Source of the DNA: an uncultured Actinomycetes bacterium
GTDB taxonomy: Bacteria > Actinomycetota > Acidimicrobiia > Acidimicrobiales > Microtrichaceae
Length of the DNA: 7,196 nt
Assembly (NCBI GenBank): GCA_903930035.1
Contig: CAIYXG010000160.1
Coordinates: forward strand, 1-7,196
Reading direction: 5' to 3'
Shown: one piece after another, positions 6,112 through 7,196 of the stretch
How the letters are laid out: every line of letters begins with the position of its first letter
Numbering within the stretch: position 1 is the stretch's first letter
The notes under the pieces: model-generated
What the model was told of the DNA's origin: nothing
Seen by the model: only the letters and a program-made list of their open reading frames with translations
Database searches by the model: none
Program-made: the position numbers and the translations under genes

Positions 6112-6780
6112 ATGACCGACCTCACCGTGGTCCTGGACTTCGACGGGCTCTTCCTGGACACCGAGTGGTGCGAGTACCGCACCGTGGCCGACGTCTTCGT
6201 GGCCCACGGCACCGAGCTCTCGCTCGACCTGTGGCTCACGTTCATCGGGACCACCGACCACCCTCACTGGGCCGACGTGCTCGAGGAGCAGCTGGGCCGT
6301 GCCATCGACCGGCCCGAGTGGGTCCCGGCCCGCCGGCTGGCCGCCGTGGAGTGCGCCCGGGGGCTGGACCTCCTGCCCGGCGTGGTGCCCCTGCTCGACC
6401 AGTTCGACGAGGCCGGCGTCCGCTACGGCGTCGCGTCGTCGTCGCCCGCCGACTGGGTCGGGCTGCACCTGGGGGAGCGGGGCCTGCTGGACCGGATGGC
6501 GACCGTGGTGACCGGCGACGAGGTGCACCGCACCAAGCCCGACCCTGCGCTCTACCGGCTGGCCTGCGAGCGGCTCGGCGCCGACCCCGCCACGGCCGTG
6601 GCCGTCGAGGACTCGGTGCACGGCGTCACGGCGGCCAAGGCCGCCGGCATGTTGGCCGTGGCCGTCCCGAGCTCCCTGACGCGGTCCATGGACTTCTCCC
6701 ACGCCGACCTGCAGGTGCCGTCGTGCGAGGACCTCGACGTCGCCCGGCTGGCGTCGCTGGTGGCCGGGCTGGGCGGCTAG
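6112..6780 (+). CDS. HAD-superfamily hydrolase (beta-phosphoglucomutase-like, subfamily IA)
   Basis: A 222-residue haloacid dehalogenase-fold enzyme, probably a phosphatase or phosphomutase with an unknown small substrate. All four motifs are present: motif I LDFDGLFLDTE with nucleophile Asp9 and acid/base Asp11; motif II VASSSP (about 108-112); motif III Lys142 in TKPDPALY; motif IV AVEDSVHG with Glu166-Asp167 for magnesium. The alpha-helical insert at about 17-88 is the type-1 cap seen in phosphoglucomutase-like members. ATG 6112 follows the previous stop by 7 nt, with a weak TGAGG (6102-6106) five bases ahead. It lies in the same tight array between cobA-hemD and hemB, so it is cotranscribed with heme genes, but it is not a known heme enzyme. 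It could remove a damaged or dead-end phosphorylated metabolite, or simply be a passenger. The family assignment is firm; the substrate is unknown. Confidence 0.92.
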   Translation: MTDLTVVLDFDGLFLDTEWCEYRTVADVFVAHGTELSLDLWLTFIGTTDHPHWADVLEEQLGRAIDRPEWVPARRLAAVECARGLDLLPGVVPLLDQFDEAGVRYGVASSSPADWVGLHLGERGLLDRMATVVTGDEVHRTKPDPALYRLACERLGADPATAVAVEDSVHGVTAAKAAGMLAVAVPSSLTRSMDFSHADLQVPSCEDLDVARLASLVAGLGG

Positions 6781-6794
6781 CGGGACGCGACCCG

Positions 6795-6800
6795 TAGGAT
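6795..6800 (+). promoter_or_regulatory. Probable -10 box of a leaderless hemB transcript
   Basis: TAGGAT fits TANNNT and ends six bases before GTG 6807. This spacing puts transcription initiation at the start codon, as in actinobacterial leaderless genes. No Shine-Dalgarno precedes hemB, and no clear -35 is visible about 18 bp upstream. It would allow hemB expression in addition to read-through from the operon. Confidence 0.45.
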
Positions 6801-6806
6801 TCTGTC

Positions 6807-7196
6807 GTGGCCTTCCCCGAACGACGCCTCCGCCGGCTCCGGCGCACCCCGGCCCTCCGCCGCCTGGTCGCCGAGACGCGCCTGTCGGTCGACGACCTGG
6901 TCGCCCCGCTGTTCGTCCGGGAGGGGATCGAGGAGCCGCAGCCGGTCGTGTCGCTCCCGGGCGTGGTGCAGCACACCCGGTCCTCGCTGCGCCAGGAGGT
7001 GCGCGAGCTGGTGGACCTCGGCGTGCCCGCCGTCATCCTGTTCGGGGTGCCGGCCCAGAAGGACGCCGTCGGCTCGGGGGCCTCGGACCCCGACGGCATC
7101 GTGCAGGTCGCGCTGCGCGACCTGCGCGACGAGTTCGGCGACCAGGTGGTCCTGATGGCCGACCTGTGCCTCGACGAGTACACCGACCACGGCCAC
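6807..7196 (+). CDS. hemB: Delta-aminolevulinic acid dehydratase / porphobilinogen synthase (3' truncated)
   Basis: It condenses two 5-aminolevulinates into porphobilinogen in the cytoplasm. The first 130 residues are present, about 40% of a typical 320-330 residue enzyme; the frame is open through the right edge. Family features in order are RLRRTPALRRLVAETRL (8-24), LVAPLFVREG (31-40), PVVSLPGV (46-53), AVILFGVPAQKD (75-86) and LMADLCLDEYTDHGH (116-130), the start of the metal-binding loop. Cys121 matches the first zinc cysteine of the E. coli enzyme, while the second position is Asp123; the third lies beyond the window, as do both catalytic lysines. GTG 6807 is chosen because it gives the usual short N-terminal arm and sits just after a TANNNT box. 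The gap from the HAD gene is 26 nt. Confidence 0.95.
   Translation, partial: MAFPERRLRRLRRTPALRRLVAETRLSVDDLVAPLFVREGIEEPQPVVSLPGVVQHTRSSLRQEVRELVDLGVPAVILFGVPAQKDAVGSGASDPDGIVQVALRDLRDEFGDQVVLMADLCLDEYTDHGH

Noticed and set aside
4343..6115. A 590-codon plus-strand frame overlapping cobA-hemD
   Set aside because: It is the shifted frame of hemC and cobA-hemD, rich in Arg, Gly and Pro with no motif.
3759..6254. An 831-codon open frame on the minus strand
   Set aside because: It is antisense to hemC and cobA-hemD, with repetitive Arg/Gly/His/Ser composition and no domain. It is a by-product of G/C third positions.
1164..7196. A novel secondary-metabolite or defence system
   Set aside because: Every plus-strand gene here belongs to a known family, and all except the HAD fit tetrapyrrole synthesis or Rex regulation; the HAD alone is not enough to propose a new pathway.
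1..7196. tRNA, rRNA, CRISPR array, insertion sequence, attachment site or riboswitch
   Set aside because: I saw no tRNA-like cloverleaf, no regularly spaced repeats, no transposase, and no conserved cobalamin-riboswitch-like segment in the short gaps available.

Overview
This 7.2 kb window comes from a very GC-rich bacterium, almost certainly an actinobacterium (Actinomycetota). The evidence is the strong G/C bias at third codon positions, frequent GTG starts, and the conserved order rex - hemA - hemC - cobA/hemD - hemB, which is a hallmark of that phylum. The tail of a probable DUF222/HNH-type protein at the left edge fits the same group. A deeper actinobacterial lineage such as Acidimicrobiia is possible, because a siroheme gene lies between rex and hemA, but the sequence alone does not settle this.

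Layout. Bases 1-207 hold the repetitive C-terminal tail of a truncated plus-strand gene. A 67-base gap follows, containing short tandem repeats and part of an inverted repeat. Bases 275-1063 carry, on the minus strand, a seven-helix membrane protein of unknown function that is divergent from the heme cluster. A gap of about 100 bp (1064-1163) holds the probable rex promoter, a Rex half-operator and an inverted repeat around the -10. From 1164 to the right edge all genes are on the plus strand and tightly packed: rex, a precorrin-2 dehydrogenase (siroheme synthase N-domain type), hemA, hemC, a fused cobA-hemD gene, a HAD-family hydrolase and the first 130 codons of hemB. Spacings run from a 16-nt overlap to a 26-nt gap, so most of this is likely one operon. 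hemB may also have its own leaderless promoter.

How the genes work together. HemA reduces glutamyl-tRNA to glutamate-1-semialdehyde, the first step of the C5 pathway; hemL is not in the window. HemB condenses two 5-aminolevulinates to porphobilinogen. HemC makes hydroxymethylbilane, and the HemD half of the fusion cyclises it to uroporphyrinogen III. The CobA half methylates that to precorrin-2, and the dehydrogenase oxidises precorrin-2 to sirohydrochlorin. The cluster therefore covers the trunk of tetrapyrrole synthesis plus the branch to siroheme and cobalamin. Rex, an NADH/NAD+ sensor, probably ties this to respiratory redox state.

Most of the window is a recognisable core biosynthetic region, and I see no strong sign of a new defence, mobile or RNA-based system. 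The points most worth a second look are the uncharacterised seven-helix protein opposite rex, the HAD hydrolase inside the heme operon, the two probable leaderless promoters, and the mixed Cys/Asp metal site of HemB.
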